From: Geodermatophilus sp. YIM 151500
GTDB taxonomy: Bacteria > Actinomycetota > Actinomycetes > Mycobacteriales > Geodermatophilaceae
Direction of reading: 5' to 3'
Assembly: GCF_025716945.1 (NCBI RefSeq)
Contig: NZ_JAOVZT010000002.1
Coordinates: 463,097-527,096, forward strand
DNA: 64,000 bases
Of this stretch, positions 33,815-42,011 are shown in pieces (the stretch's first letter is position 1; each line of letters starts with the position of its first letter). The translations under genes were made by a program, and so were the position numbers. The notes below the pieces were generated by a model that made no database searches, was not told the origin of the DNA, and worked only from the letters and a program-made list of their open reading frames with translations.

Positions 33815-35707
33815 CTACTCGCCCAGGACGGTCTCGATCATGAGGGCGAGCTGGAGGTGGAGCATGGCCTGGGGGTCGGCCAGGTCGACGCCGAGGAGCT
33901 CCTCCACCCGGCGCAGCCGGTAGGCCACCGTGTTGGGGTGGACGTGCATCTGCTTGGCGGTGACCGAGACGTTGCAGCGGCGCTCCATGTAGCAGTGCAA
34001 CGTCTCCCCGAGCCGGGTGTGGTGCTGCTGGTCGTAGGCGCGCACCGTGCCCAGCATGTCCTCAGCGAACGACTGCAGCTCCCGGGGCCGCTTGACCTGC
34101 AGCAGCAGCCGGTAGGCGCCGATGCCGTCGAGGGAGACCACGCGGTCGCGCCGGTCGGACTGCTGGACGAGGTCCAGCACGCCGCAGGCCAGCCGGTAGG
34201 CGTCGCCGTACTCCGCGACGTCCGCGCACGTGGGCCCGACGCTGATCGTGGCGGTCCACCCGCCCGCGTAGGCCCGGATCTCCCGGCACAGGTGCTCGGC
34301 GAACTCCCGCGCCGACCGGCACTCCTCCTCGGAGCGCACGAGCACCACGACGTGGTCGCTGCGCGTGGCCACGAGCGTGCCGGTGCTCCACGCGGCCGCG
34401 GTGCGCTGGACGAGGGAGAGCAGCGACCGCTGCGCGTAGGCCTCCCGGTCCCCGTGGCCGCCCAGTGCGCTCCCGTCGTCCGGATCGCGCCGCACGACCA
34501 GGAGGGTGTGCGGGCGCGACAGGTCGGCGCCCAGCTGCCGGCCCCGCGCGCCGAGTGCCTCACCGGCCCGGCCCTCGGCGTCCAGGAGGTCGTCGAAGAA
34601 GTCGCGCGAGAGCCGCCACTCCACCTCCTGCGCCGTCCGCTCCTTGAGCAGGGCCAGCGCGACGACGGCGGCCGCCCGGGTCAGCGCCTCGCGCTGGCGC
34701 TCGCCGAACCCCGCCCGGGGCCGCAGCGCCCACAGGTGCCCGGCCACCTCGTCGTCGAGGACGACGGGGACGACGAGCCCGCCGGTGTCCCCGCCGTGCG
34801 GGGGGAGGACCACGGTCTCCGGGCCGACGTCGGGGCCGACCCGCTCGCGGGCCTGCTCGTAGGCCGCCGCGGTCCGCCGGTCGCGCGCTCCGGGACGCAC
34901 GTCGCAGCACGCCGACGCCAGCACGCGGCCGGCCTCGTCGTCGATGACGACCGCGCACTGCAGCGCGGCGCCGAGGAAGTCGGCGATGGCGGCCGGCCCG
35001 CCGCCGCGCAGGACCACGCCGAGCAGCTCCCGGTGCTGGTCGTGGGCCGACCGGGCGACCTCGAGCTCGGCGCGCAGGGCGGCCGCCTCCTCGGCGGCCC
35101 GCTGGGTGCGGTCCCGGGCCTCGGCCAGCCGCTGCGCGGTCTCGACGGCCAGCCCGGCCTGGTTGGCCATGCTCTCCATCAGGATGATCTCGCGGGGCGT
35201 GAACTCGTGCTTGTCCGCCGTGTAGCAGTTGACCAGGCCGAACTGGGTCTGCCCCACGACCAGGGGGACCGACAGCAGCGAGGAGTAGCCCTGCTGCGCG
35301 GCCACCGTCTCCCACGACCGCGAGGGGGCGTCGGCGGCGATGTCGAGCACGGTCGTCGGGCGCTGCGCCCGGAAGGCGCGGCTGGACGGGCCCTCGCCGG
35401 CGTCGCCGGCCCGCAGCAGCACCGGGGTGCGCGCGTTGATCGAGTCGATGTACTCCCGGGTGAGCCCGTACGACCCGCGGATGATCAGCGCGCGCCGCTG
35501 CTCGTCGGGCACGAAGACCGCGCAGAAGTCGTAGCCGGTGAGCCGAGCGGTCGTCCCGGCGATCAGGTCGAACAGCTCGTCCAGCGGGGCGTCCCGGTTG
35601 GCCGCGCGGGTGATCTCGGCGATCGCATCCAGCCAGGCGCTCAGCTCGGTCGAGGCCGGCTCGGTCGCGAGGAGGTCGCCGGTCGGTGGTGCCTGCGCCA
35701 CGGACAA
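33815..35707 (-). CDS. GAF domain / PucR-type helix-turn-helix transcriptional regulator
   Basis: TTG at 35707 is chosen because GGAGG lies 7 nt upstream. GTG at 35701 is the alternative. 630 residues. A GAF sensor domain spans about residues 28-195 (YDFCAVFVPDEQ, SLLSVPLVVGQTQFGLVNCY), a short coiled coil follows near 195-230, then a PucR/CdaR-like central domain. The C-terminal HTH_30 is at about 578-607 (VSVTAKQMHVHPNTVAYRLRRVEELL). Such proteins usually activate catabolic genes in response to a bound small molecule. It is the best candidate in the window for the protein that reads the shared TTGT-ACAA palindromes, but this is inference from position only. Confidence 0.83.
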   Translation of the reverse strand: MSVAQAPPTGDLLATEPASTELSAWLDAIAEITRAANRDAPLDELFDLIAGTTARLTGYDFCAVFVPDEQRRALIIRGSYGLTREYIDSINARTPVLLRAGDAGEGPSSRAFRAQRPTTVLDIAADAPSRSWETVAAQQGYSSLLSVPLVVGQTQFGLVNCYTADKHEFTPREIILMESMANQAGLAVETAQRLAEARDRTQRAAEEAAALRAELEVARSAHDQHRELLGVVLRGGGPAAIADFLGAALQCAVVIDDEAGRVLASACCDVRPGARDRRTAAAYEQARERVGPDVGPETVVLPPHGGDTGGLVVPVVLDDEVAGHLWALRPRAGFGERQREALTRAAAVVALALLKERTAQEVEWRLSRDFFDDLLDAEGRAGEALGARGRQLGADLSRPHTLLVVRRDPDDGSALGGHGDREAYAQRSLLSLVQRTAAAWSTGTLVATRSDHVVVLVRSEEECRSAREFAEHLCREIRAYAGGWTATISVGPTCADVAEYGDAYRLACGVLDLVQQSDRRDRVVSLDGIGAYRLLLQVKRPRELQSFAEDMLGTVRAYDQQHHTRLGETLHCYMERRCNVSVTAKQMHVHPNTVAYRLRRVEELLGVDLADPQAMLHLQLALMIETVLGE

Positions 35708-35787
35708 GGGCCCTCCTCCGCAGTGTGGTCCCGATCACCCCAACTCTACGGACGCCCTCGTTCCGGCGGGGGGCCGCCCGGCCGCCG

Positions 35788-37755
35788 TCACCCGGTCCGG
35801 GTGACGACCGACCGCGGCCAGCGCGTCAGGACGCCGGCGTCCTCGAGCGAGGAGAGGTCGCCCGGGGGCACGCCGAGGTAGGAGGCCCGGGCCACGCGCC
35901 GCAGGACCTTGCCGTTGCGGGTCTTGGGCAGCGCGTCGACGACGTGGACCGCGCGCGGCGCCAGGGCCCGCCCCAGCGCCGCGGTCACCACGGCGTGCAA
36001 CGCCTCCGCGGCGGCGGCGGGCTCGACGCCGGGGTGCAGGACGACGAAGCAGACCAGCACCTCGCCCTTGACCTCGTCCGGGACACCGACGGCGGCGGCC
36101 TCCACCACCCGGCCGTCGGCGACCAGCAGCGACTCGACCTCGGCCGGCCCGAGCCGCTTGCCGGCGACCTTGATGGTGTCGTCGGACCGGCCCAGCACGT
36201 ACCAGAACCCGTCGGCGTCGACGTAGGCGAGGTCGCCGTGGTGCCAGACGCCCGGGAACCGACGCCAGTACGAGGCCAGGTAGCGCTCCTCGTCGCGCCA
36301 GAAGCCGCGGGTCATGCCGGGCCAGACCGACCGGACCACCAGTTCGCCGACCTCACCGCGCACGGACCGGCCGGACTCGTCCACCACGTCGACCCGCACA
36401 CCGAGCGGAGGGCCGGGGAACGACGTCGGCTTGGCCGGCAACCAGGTCGCGCCGCACAGCAGCGAACCGCCGATCTCCGTCCCGCCGGAGATGTTGACGA
36501 CCGGTGCCCGGCCCTTGCCGACGTGCTCGGCGCACCACAGCCACGGTTCGACGTTCCACGGCTCACCGGTGGAGCCGATCGCCCGCAGGTCGGCCAGCGC
36601 GTGCCGGTCGGGCCACCCGTCCCCGTGCGCCATGAGCGCGCGGACGACGGTGGGGGAGACGCCGAGCACGGTGGCGCGCAGGCGCTCGGCGACGTCCCAC
36701 AGCCGATCGGGCGCCGGCCAGTCGGGCACGCCCTCGAAGAGCACCGCCGTCCCGCCGTTGCCGAGCGCCGCGGCGACGACGTAGCTGCCCATGACCCAGC
36801 CCATGTCGGTCAACCAGAGCACCGCCGAGGTCTCGTCGACGCCCAGCCCGTGCCGGGCCTCGATGGCGATCTTGAGCGGCAGGCCGGCGTGGGTGTGCAC
36901 GCAGCCCTTCGGCCGTCCGGTGCTGCCGGAGGTGTAGAGCAGCAGGCACGGATCGAAGCCGGCCATGGGCTCGGCCGCGGTCACCGGCTCGGCCGCGGCC
37001 AGCGCCGCCGCCCAGTCGACGTCGCGACCCGGGACGAGCGGGTTGCCGCTGCCGAGGCGGTCGACGACGAGGACGGTGCGCAGCCCGGCCAGGCCCCGGG
37101 CGGCCTCGTCGGCCACCCGCTTGAGCGGCACCGGGCGGCCCCGGCGCGGGAACGCGTCGCAGGTGACCAGCGCCCGGGCGCCGGCGTCCTCCAGCCGCGC
37201 CCGCACCGCCTGCGGCCCGTAGCCGCTGAACAACGGCAGCGCGATGGCCCCGATCCTCGCCGCGGCGAGGACGGCCACGACGGCCTCGGGCACCATCGGC
37301 AGCAGCAGCGCGACCACGTCGCCCCGGCCGACGCCGGCACCGCGCAGCGCCCCGGCCGCCCGGTTCACCTGCTCCGCGAGCTCCGAGTAGTCGAGCGCCC
37401 GGGTGGCGCCGTCCTCGCCCTCCCAGCGGATCGCCGGTGCCGAGCCGCGGCCCTCCCGCACCCACCGGTCGACGGCGAAGTCGGCCCAGTTGAGCCGGCC
37501 GCCGACGAAGAACTCGGGGTGCTCCACCCCGCGCGCGGTGTCGACCACCGCCCCGTAGGGGCGCATCCAGGGGATGCCGACGTCCTCGACCGCCGCCGCC
37601 CAGTACCAGGCCGGATCGGCGAGCGCGCGCTCGACGAGCGCGCCGGGGCCGGGGATGCCGTGGCGGGCCGCGAAGCGGCCGGCCGGGGAGGCGTCGAACG
37701 CGCCGGGCGGCGGGCTCCAGGTGACCGTCAGCCGCTCCAGCTCCTCGATCGGCAT
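35788..37755 (-). CDS. Acyl-CoA synthetase (ACS-like AMP-dependent ligase)
   Basis: ATG at 37755 with GGGAGGA upstream, 655 residues, the length of acetyl-CoA synthetases. An ACS N-terminal cap (FFVGGRLNWADFAVDRW) precedes the adenylation core with LLLYTSGSTGRPKG, STGEPWN, YVLGRSDDTIKVAGKRLGP and the C-terminal Lys region LPKTRNGKVLRR. It activates a carboxylic acid to its CoA thioester with ATP. The regulator gene follows 80 nt downstream in the same direction. It diverges from the LLM operon at 37973. Confidence 0.85.
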   Translation of the reverse strand: MPIEELERLTVTWSPPPGAFDASPAGRFAARHGIPGPGALVERALADPAWYWAAAVEDVGIPWMRPYGAVVDTARGVEHPEFFVGGRLNWADFAVDRWVREGRGSAPAIRWEGEDGATRALDYSELAEQVNRAAGALRGAGVGRGDVVALLLPMVPEAVVAVLAAARIGAIALPLFSGYGPQAVRARLEDAGARALVTCDAFPRRGRPVPLKRVADEAARGLAGLRTVLVVDRLGSGNPLVPGRDVDWAAALAAAEPVTAAEPMAGFDPCLLLYTSGSTGRPKGCVHTHAGLPLKIAIEARHGLGVDETSAVLWLTDMGWVMGSYVVAAALGNGGTAVLFEGVPDWPAPDRLWDVAERLRATVLGVSPTVVRALMAHGDGWPDRHALADLRAIGSTGEPWNVEPWLWCAEHVGKGRAPVVNISGGTEIGGSLLCGATWLPAKPTSFPGPPLGVRVDVVDESGRSVRGEVGELVVRSVWPGMTRGFWRDEERYLASYWRRFPGVWHHGDLAYVDADGFWYVLGRSDDTIKVAGKRLGPAEVESLLVADGRVVEAAAVGVPDEVKGEVLVCFVVLHPGVEPAAAAEALHAVVTAALGRALAPRAVHVVDALPKTRNGKVLRRVARASYLGVPPGDLSSLEDAGVLTRWPRSVVTRTG

Positions 37756-37823
37756 CGCCGCCGTCCTCCCTGCTCCGGGGCCTTCGGACGCCCGAGTATC
37801 GGGTCGAGCCGCTCGGGTGCGGC

Positions 37824-37839
37824 TTGTGCGCGTCGACAA
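37824..37839 (+). promoter_or_regulatory. Candidate activator-binding palindrome, site 5
   Basis: TTGTGC-GCGT-CGACAA keeps the TTGT/ACAA ends and 4-bp spacer. Its centre (37831.5) is 64.5 bp from TAGCGT at 37896. It sits between the acyl-CoA synthetase gene and the LLM/RibBA operon, oriented by spacing towards the latter. Confidence 0.5.
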
Positions 37840-37895
37840 CGAAATGGCGGGAGACGCTGTGGCTGCGCCACATGTGACGGGCCCCCGGGTGTCCG

Positions 37896-37901
37896 TAGCG
37901 T
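37896..37901 (+). promoter_or_regulatory. Candidate -10 element of the LLM/RibBA/molybdenum hydroxylase operon
   Basis: TAGCGT in CGTAGCGTCCCCG, nearly the same 13 bases as at the transporter promoter at 24686. GTGACG at 37874 could be a poor -35 with a 16-bp spacer. The leader to the ATG at 37973 would be about 65 nt. Confidence 0.5.
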
Positions 37902-37972
37902 CCCCGACCAGCGGGGTGGTGCACCTCACATCCCGACGCGACATCCCGACTGCGACCAGGAGGCCGGCGGCC

Positions 37973-39220
37973 ATGGTGAAGGTGATCCTCCAGCTCTACC
38001 CCCAGGTCCGGGCCACCCGCGAGGAGCGGATCGCCCAGCGTCCATTGGGCCGTGACGCCGAGCGCTACCAGGCCCTGATCCGCGAGATGCCGACGATCGT
38101 CCGCGCGGCCGACGAGCTGGGCCTGTGGGGCATCTCCTCGATCGAGCACCACTTCCACAGCGAGGGCTACGAGGTCGGCCCGAACCCCGGCCTGCTCGAC
38201 GCCTACTGGGCGGCCATGACCACGCGCATCCGGGTCGGCCAGCTCGGCTGGACGATGAGTGCGCAGAACCCGTTCCGCGTGGCCGAGGACGTCGCGATCA
38301 TCGACCACCTCTCCGGCGGCCGCTCGTTCTGCGGCTTCTCCCGCGGCTACCAGGCGCGATGGACCAACATCATCGGCCAGCACCTGGGGACGCGCGCCAC
38401 CCTGTCGCCGTCCGGCACGCAGGACAAGATGGCCGAGCTCGACGAGGCGACCCGCGCGGCCCGGATCTCCGACGACCAGGTCAACCGGGAGATCTTCGAG
38501 GAGAACGTCGAGCTCGTGCTGCAGTCCTGGACGCAGGACAGCGTCGAGGCCAAGGGCCGCTGGCAGGTGCCCTACCCCTACGAGGAGGGCGTCGACTGGA
38601 CGATGACCGCCACGCGGGAGCTCGGCGCCCCGGGTGAGATGGACGAGAACGGCAAGATCCGCCGGGTCAGCGTCACGCCCAGCCCGCTGACCAAGCCCTA
38701 CCCGCCGGTGTTCGTCTCCAGCAACGCCAGCAAGGAGACCATCGAGTACTGCGGCCCGCGCGGCTTCATCCCGACGTACTTCTCGAAGATCGAGCGGGCC
38801 GCCGAGTTCGGGGCGGCCTACGTCCACGCGGCCGCCGCCGGGGGGAGGACGTACGCGCTCGGCCAGAACCAGGCGCTGGTCCGCTGGGGCCAGATGGCCG
38901 ACACCGAGGACGAGGCCCGGCGCATGGTCGCCGAGTACGACGTCGACATCTTCCGCGACCTGTACGCGGGCACCACCCCGATGAAGTTCGACCCGGACAA
39001 CCCGGTCGACTCGGTGGTGAACTCCGGGCTGTGGGTCGTCGGCACGCCCGAGCAGGTCCGCGACCAGTACGTGGAGCTCTGGCGGCAGCTGCCGGCCGAG
39101 TACGTCGTGCTCATCTACCACTGGGCGCAGCAGCCGGCCGAGAGCGTCGTCCGCCAGCTCGAGCTGTTCATGCAGCACGTCAAGCCGGCGCTCGACGAGA
39201 TGACCCCGTACGAGGCCTGA
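37973..39220 (+). CDS. LLM class flavin-dependent monooxygenase
   Basis: ATG at 37973, 415 residues, longer than the other two LLM proteins here and closer in form to two-component monooxygenases. Features: [56 protein letters not shown], and [13 protein letters not shown] near the C-terminus. It would take reduced flavin from a separate reductase and insert oxygen into an organic substrate. The next gene, 1 nt away, makes riboflavin precursors, which fits a flavin-hungry enzyme. No reductase gene is adjacent. Confidence 0.83.
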   Translation: MVKVILQLYPQVRATREERIAQRPLGRDAERYQALIREMPTIVRAADELGLWGISSIEHHFHSEGYEVGPNPGLLDAYWAAMTTRIRVGQLGWTMSAQNPFRVAEDVAIIDHLSGGRSFCGFSRGYQARWTNIIGQHLGTRATLSPSGTQDKMAELDEATRAARISDDQVNREIFEENVELVLQSWTQDSVEAKGRWQVPYPYEEGVDWTMTATRELGAPGEMDENGKIRRVSVTPSPLTKPYPPVFVSSNASKETIEYCGPRGFIPTYFSKIERAAEFGAAYVHAAAAGGRTYALGQNQALVRWGQMADTEDEARRMVAEYDVDIFRDLYAGTTPMKFDPDNPVDSVVNSGLWVVGTPEQVRDQYVELWRQLPAEYVVLIYHWAQQPAESVVRQLELFMQHVKPALDEMTPYEA

Positions 39221-39221
39221 G

Positions 39222-40535
39222 GTGCCGACGGCCGAGGTGCCCGGCGGGGCCCGCTTCGACCCCGTCGGGCTGGCGGTCCGGGAGATCGCCGACGGCGGCA
39301 TGGTCCTCGTCGTCGACGACGAGGACCGGGAGGACGAGGGCGACCTGATCATGGCCGCCGAGCACGTGACCGCGGCCGACGTCGCCTTCCTGGTGCGGCA
39401 CACCTCCGGGGTGCTGTGCGTGGCGCTCCCCGGCGAACGCTGCGACGAGCTCGACCTGCCGCTGATGGTCGCCGACAACACCGAGCAGCAGCGGACCGCC
39501 TTCACGCACACCGTCGACCTCGCCGCGGGCACGACGACGGGCATCTCGGCGGCCGACCGGTCGGCCACGATCCGCGGGCTGGCCGACGCGTCGCTCACCG
39601 GCGGCGCCTTCAACCGGCCCGGGCACGTCTTCCCCCTGCGCGCCCGGGACGGCGGGGTGCTCAAGCGGGCCGGCCACACCGAGGCGGCGGTCGACCTGGC
39701 GCGGCTGGCCGGGGTGACCCCGGCCGGGGTGCTCTGCGAGGTCGTCAACGACGACGGGACCATGGCCCGCCGCCCGGAGCTGCTGCGCTTCGCGGCCGAG
39801 CACGGATTGCCGATCATCACGATCGCCGACCTGGTCGAGCACCGGCGGCGCGTCGACGTCCTGGTCGAGCGGACCGGCGAGGCGCGGGTGCCGACCCCGT
39901 GGGGCGAGTTCCGCTGCGTCAGCTACCGGTCGGTGCTCGACGGGACCGAGCACGTGGCGTTCACGGTCGGCGACGTCACCGGCGAGGAGGAGCTGCTCGT
40001 CCGGGTGCACAGCGAGTGCCTGACCGGCGACATCTTCCGGTCGCTGCGCTGCGACTGCGGGCCCCAGCTGGAGTCGGCGATGGCGCGGGTGGCCGCCGCC
40101 GGCCGCGGTGCGGTGGTCTACCTGCGCGGCCACGAGGGACGGGGCATCGGGCTGGGCCACAAGCTGCGCGCCTACGGGCTGCAGGACGCCGGACGGGACA
40201 CCGTCGACGCCAACCTCGACCTCGGTGTGCCGGTGGACAGCCGGGAGTACGGCATCGGCGCGCAGATCCTGGCCGATCTCGGCGCCCGCCGGTTGCGGCT
40301 GCTCACCAACAACCCCGCGAAGTACGGCGGGCTGGACGGCTACGGGCTGGAGGTCGTGGGCCGGGAGCCGCTGCAGACGGTGCCCAACCCGGAGAACCTG
40401 CTCTACCTGCGCACCAAGAAGCGCCGGCTCGGCCACCTGCTCGACGGCCTCGACGACCTGCCGCTGCCCGTCGAGGGCACGCGGACCGACCTGCACGCCG
40501 CGGGAGGGCCCGACCGCGCATCCGTGCTCGCCTGA
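39222..40535 (+). CDS. ribBA: Bifunctional 3,4-dihydroxy-2-butanone-4-phosphate synthase / GTP cyclohydrolase II
   Basis: GTG at 39222, 437 residues. The N-terminal half (about 1-210) is DHBP synthase with [16 protein letters not shown] and the C-terminal half is GTP cyclohydrolase II, with zinc-site cysteines in [21 protein letters not shown] and [14 protein letters not shown]. Both halves look intact, so the protein can feed both entry arms of riboflavin synthesis. No other riboflavin genes are near. Its location between a flavin monooxygenase and an FAA hydrolase suggests a dedicated, co-induced copy, probably beside a housekeeping one elsewhere. Confidence 0.92.
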   Translation: MPTAEVPGGARFDPVGLAVREIADGGMVLVVDDEDREDEGDLIMAAEHVTAADVAFLVRHTSGVLCVALPGERCDELDLPLMVADNTEQQRTAFTHTVDLAAGTTTGISAADRSATIRGLADASLTGGAFNRPGHVFPLRARDGGVLKRAGHTEAAVDLARLAGVTPAGVLCEVVNDDGTMARRPELLRFAAEHGLPIITIADLVEHRRRVDVLVERTGEARVPTPWGEFRCVSYRSVLDGTEHVAFTVGDVTGEEELLVRVHSECLTGDIFRSLRCDCGPQLESAMARVAAAGRGAVVYLRGHEGRGIGLGHKLRAYGLQDAGRDTVDANLDLGVPVDSREYGIGAQILADLGARRLRLLTNNPAKYGGLDGYGLEVVGREPLQTVPNPENLLYLRTKKRRLGHLLDGLDDLPLPVEGTRTDLHAAGGPDRASVLA

Positions 40536-40579
40536 CCCCCGCGGCGCACCGCCGCCCCGCCCCTGACGGAAGGACCCGC

Positions 40580-41512
40580 ATGCGCTGGACCACCTACGTG
40601 TCACCCACCGACGGCCGCGAGCACCCGGCCGTCGTCTCCGACGGCTCGCTGCACGGTCTCCGCACGGCCACGCGGTTGCTCGACCTCCTGGGCGACGACG
40701 GCGAGCGGCTCGCCCGGGCCGGCGAGGAGGCGCTGGCCGACCCGCTCGACGTCGTCCCCGAGGGCGAGGCCGACCTGCGGGCGCCCATCCCCTCGCCGCC
40801 GTCGGTGCGGGACTTCTACGCCTTCGAGACGCACGTCCGGACCTACCGAGAGGCCAACGGCCAAGAGATGGACCCGGACTGGTACGAGCTGCCGGTCTTC
40901 TACTTCCAGAACCCGGCGGCGATCCGGTCCGCGCGGGCCGACGTGCCGATGCCACCGGGCTCGGCGAAGTACGACTTCGAGCTGGAGTTCGCCGCGGTGG
41001 TCGGCCGCGAGGGCGCGAACCTCACGCCGGACGAGGCCGAGCGGCACATCGCCGGCTACCTGCTCTTCTGCGACTGGAGCGCCCGCGACCTCCAGGCGCG
41101 GGAGGTCCGGCACAGCCTGGGACCGGTGAAGGCCAAGGACACCGCGACCAGCCTGGGCCCGTGGCTGGTCACCCCCGACGAGCTGGAGCCCCGCCGGTCG
41201 GGCCGGTCGTTCGACCTGGAGATGAGCGCCTCGGTCAACGGCCGGCCGTACAGCAAGGGCAACGCCGCGGACCTCTACTGGAGCTTTGGCCAGATGATCT
41301 CCTACGCCTCCCGCGGCACGCGGGTGCAGTCCGGCGACGTGATCGCCAGCGGAACGGTCGGCACCGGCTGCATCCTGGAGCTGTCCACCGTGCACAGCGA
41401 GGCGGAGTACCCGTGGCTGGCCCCGGGCGACGAAGTGCGGCTCGACGCCGACCTGCTCGGGTCGATCACCGCACGGATCACCGACGCCCCGCCGCTGCAC
41501 CCGCTCAAGTGA
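40580..41512 (+). CDS. Fumarylacetoacetate hydrolase family protein
   Basis: ATG at 40580 after GGAAGGA, 310 residues. The FAH fold is shown by YDFELEFAAVVGREG (metal-binding Glu-x-Glu), GYLLFCDWSARDLQ, KAKDTATSLGPWLVT and SGTVGTGC. Family members cleave C-C bonds of 3-oxo acids or hydrate/isomerise ring-opening products using Mg2+ or Ca2+. Its place after an oxygenase and before the redox genes fits a late step in ring cleavage. Confidence 0.87.
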   Translation: MRWTTYVSPTDGREHPAVVSDGSLHGLRTATRLLDLLGDDGERLARAGEEALADPLDVVPEGEADLRAPIPSPPSVRDFYAFETHVRTYREANGQEMDPDWYELPVFYFQNPAAIRSARADVPMPPGSAKYDFELEFAAVVGREGANLTPDEAERHIAGYLLFCDWSARDLQAREVRHSLGPVKAKDTATSLGPWLVTPDELEPRRSGRSFDLEMSASVNGRPYSKGNAADLYWSFGQMISYASRGTRVQSGDVIASGTVGTGCILELSTVHSEAEYPWLAPGDEVRLDADLLGSITARITDAPPLHPLK

Positions 41513-41522
41513 GGCGGTTCTC

Positions 41523-42005
41523 GTGCCCGAGCAGCGGACGACCCCCGACGTGGGGGACCGCGCCCCCGACTTCCGGCTGCGCCACACGTTCGAGGCCGAC
41601 GTCGGCCTGGCGGACACCCTCGCGCGCGGGCCGGTCGTGCTGGCCTTCTACGTGTTCGACTTCGGCGGCTACTAGCGGACCGAGCTGTCCCAGTTGGGAC
41701 ACCGGGCATCCGAGATCCGCGCGCTGGGCGCCGACGTCCTGGCCGTCGCCGTCACCGCGACCTTCTCCCAGCAGGCGTTCGCCGACGCCCTGGGCGTCGA
41801 CTTCCCGCTGCTGTCGGACTGGGACCGGGAGGTCTGCGCCGCCTACGACGTCCGCTACGACGTGTGGAAGGGCCACCGCGGGCTGGCCAAGCGGTCGCTG
41901 TTCGTCGTCGGCCGCGATGCGACCGTCCGCTACCGCTGGGTCACCGACGACGCGCTGGTGCTGCCCGACCTCGACGAGGCCGTGGCCGTCCTGCGCGAGC
42001 TCTGA
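41523..42005 (+). CDS. Peroxiredoxin-like protein with in-frame TAG at the peroxidatic cysteine (probable UAG-selenoprotein)
   Basis: GTG at 41523 after GAGG gives a 160-residue frame that is complete if the TAG at 41673-41675 (codon 51) is read. Upstream lie GDRAPDF and VVLAFYVFDFGGY, downstream RTELSQL, a conserved-type Arg in AKRSLFVVGRDATVRY, and SDWDREVCAAYDV with the only Cys (about 105). Aligning with AhpC/AhpE-type proteins (FYPxDFTxxCxxE) puts the TAG exactly on the peroxidatic Cys, with Glu at +3. The usual Thr is Gly. A SECIS-like hairpin follows at the proper distance. UAG-directed selenocysteine has been reported in Geodermatophilus and Blastococcus. The product would reduce peroxides with Sec. 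The alternative is a disrupted gene whose surviving part starts at TTG 41694. Confidence 0.78.
41673..41675 (+). other. TAG codon, candidate selenocysteine codon
   Basis: This in-frame TAG aligns with the catalytic cysteine of peroxiredoxins. It differs from the Cys codons TGC/TGT at two positions, so it is not a one-step mutation from an ordinary Cys codon. It would be one step (third-base change aside) from neither; a route from the Sec codon TGA also needs two changes. Confidence 0.7.
41676..41712 (+). promoter_or_regulatory. SECIS-like hairpin directly after the TAG codon
   Basis: The upper stem TGTCCC/GGGACA (41686-41691 with 41696-41701) closes an AGTT loop that starts 17 nt after the TAG. 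A lower CGGA/TCCG helix (41676-41679 with 41709-41712) is separated from it by an internal loop. In E. coli fdhF the SECIS apical loop starts about 18 nt after the UGA and also contains a G-U pair of bases needed by SelB. The geometry matches. Folding energy was not computed. Confidence 0.6.
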
Positions 42006-42011
42006 GCGGAG

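Noticed and set aside
33815..33817. TAG ending the PucR-type regulator gene as a further recoding site
   Set aside because: The protein ends where the family normally ends, and the frame beyond runs antisense to the cyclase gene without similarity to any protein. It is an ordinary stop. The same holds for TAG at 56069 and at the cimA leader.
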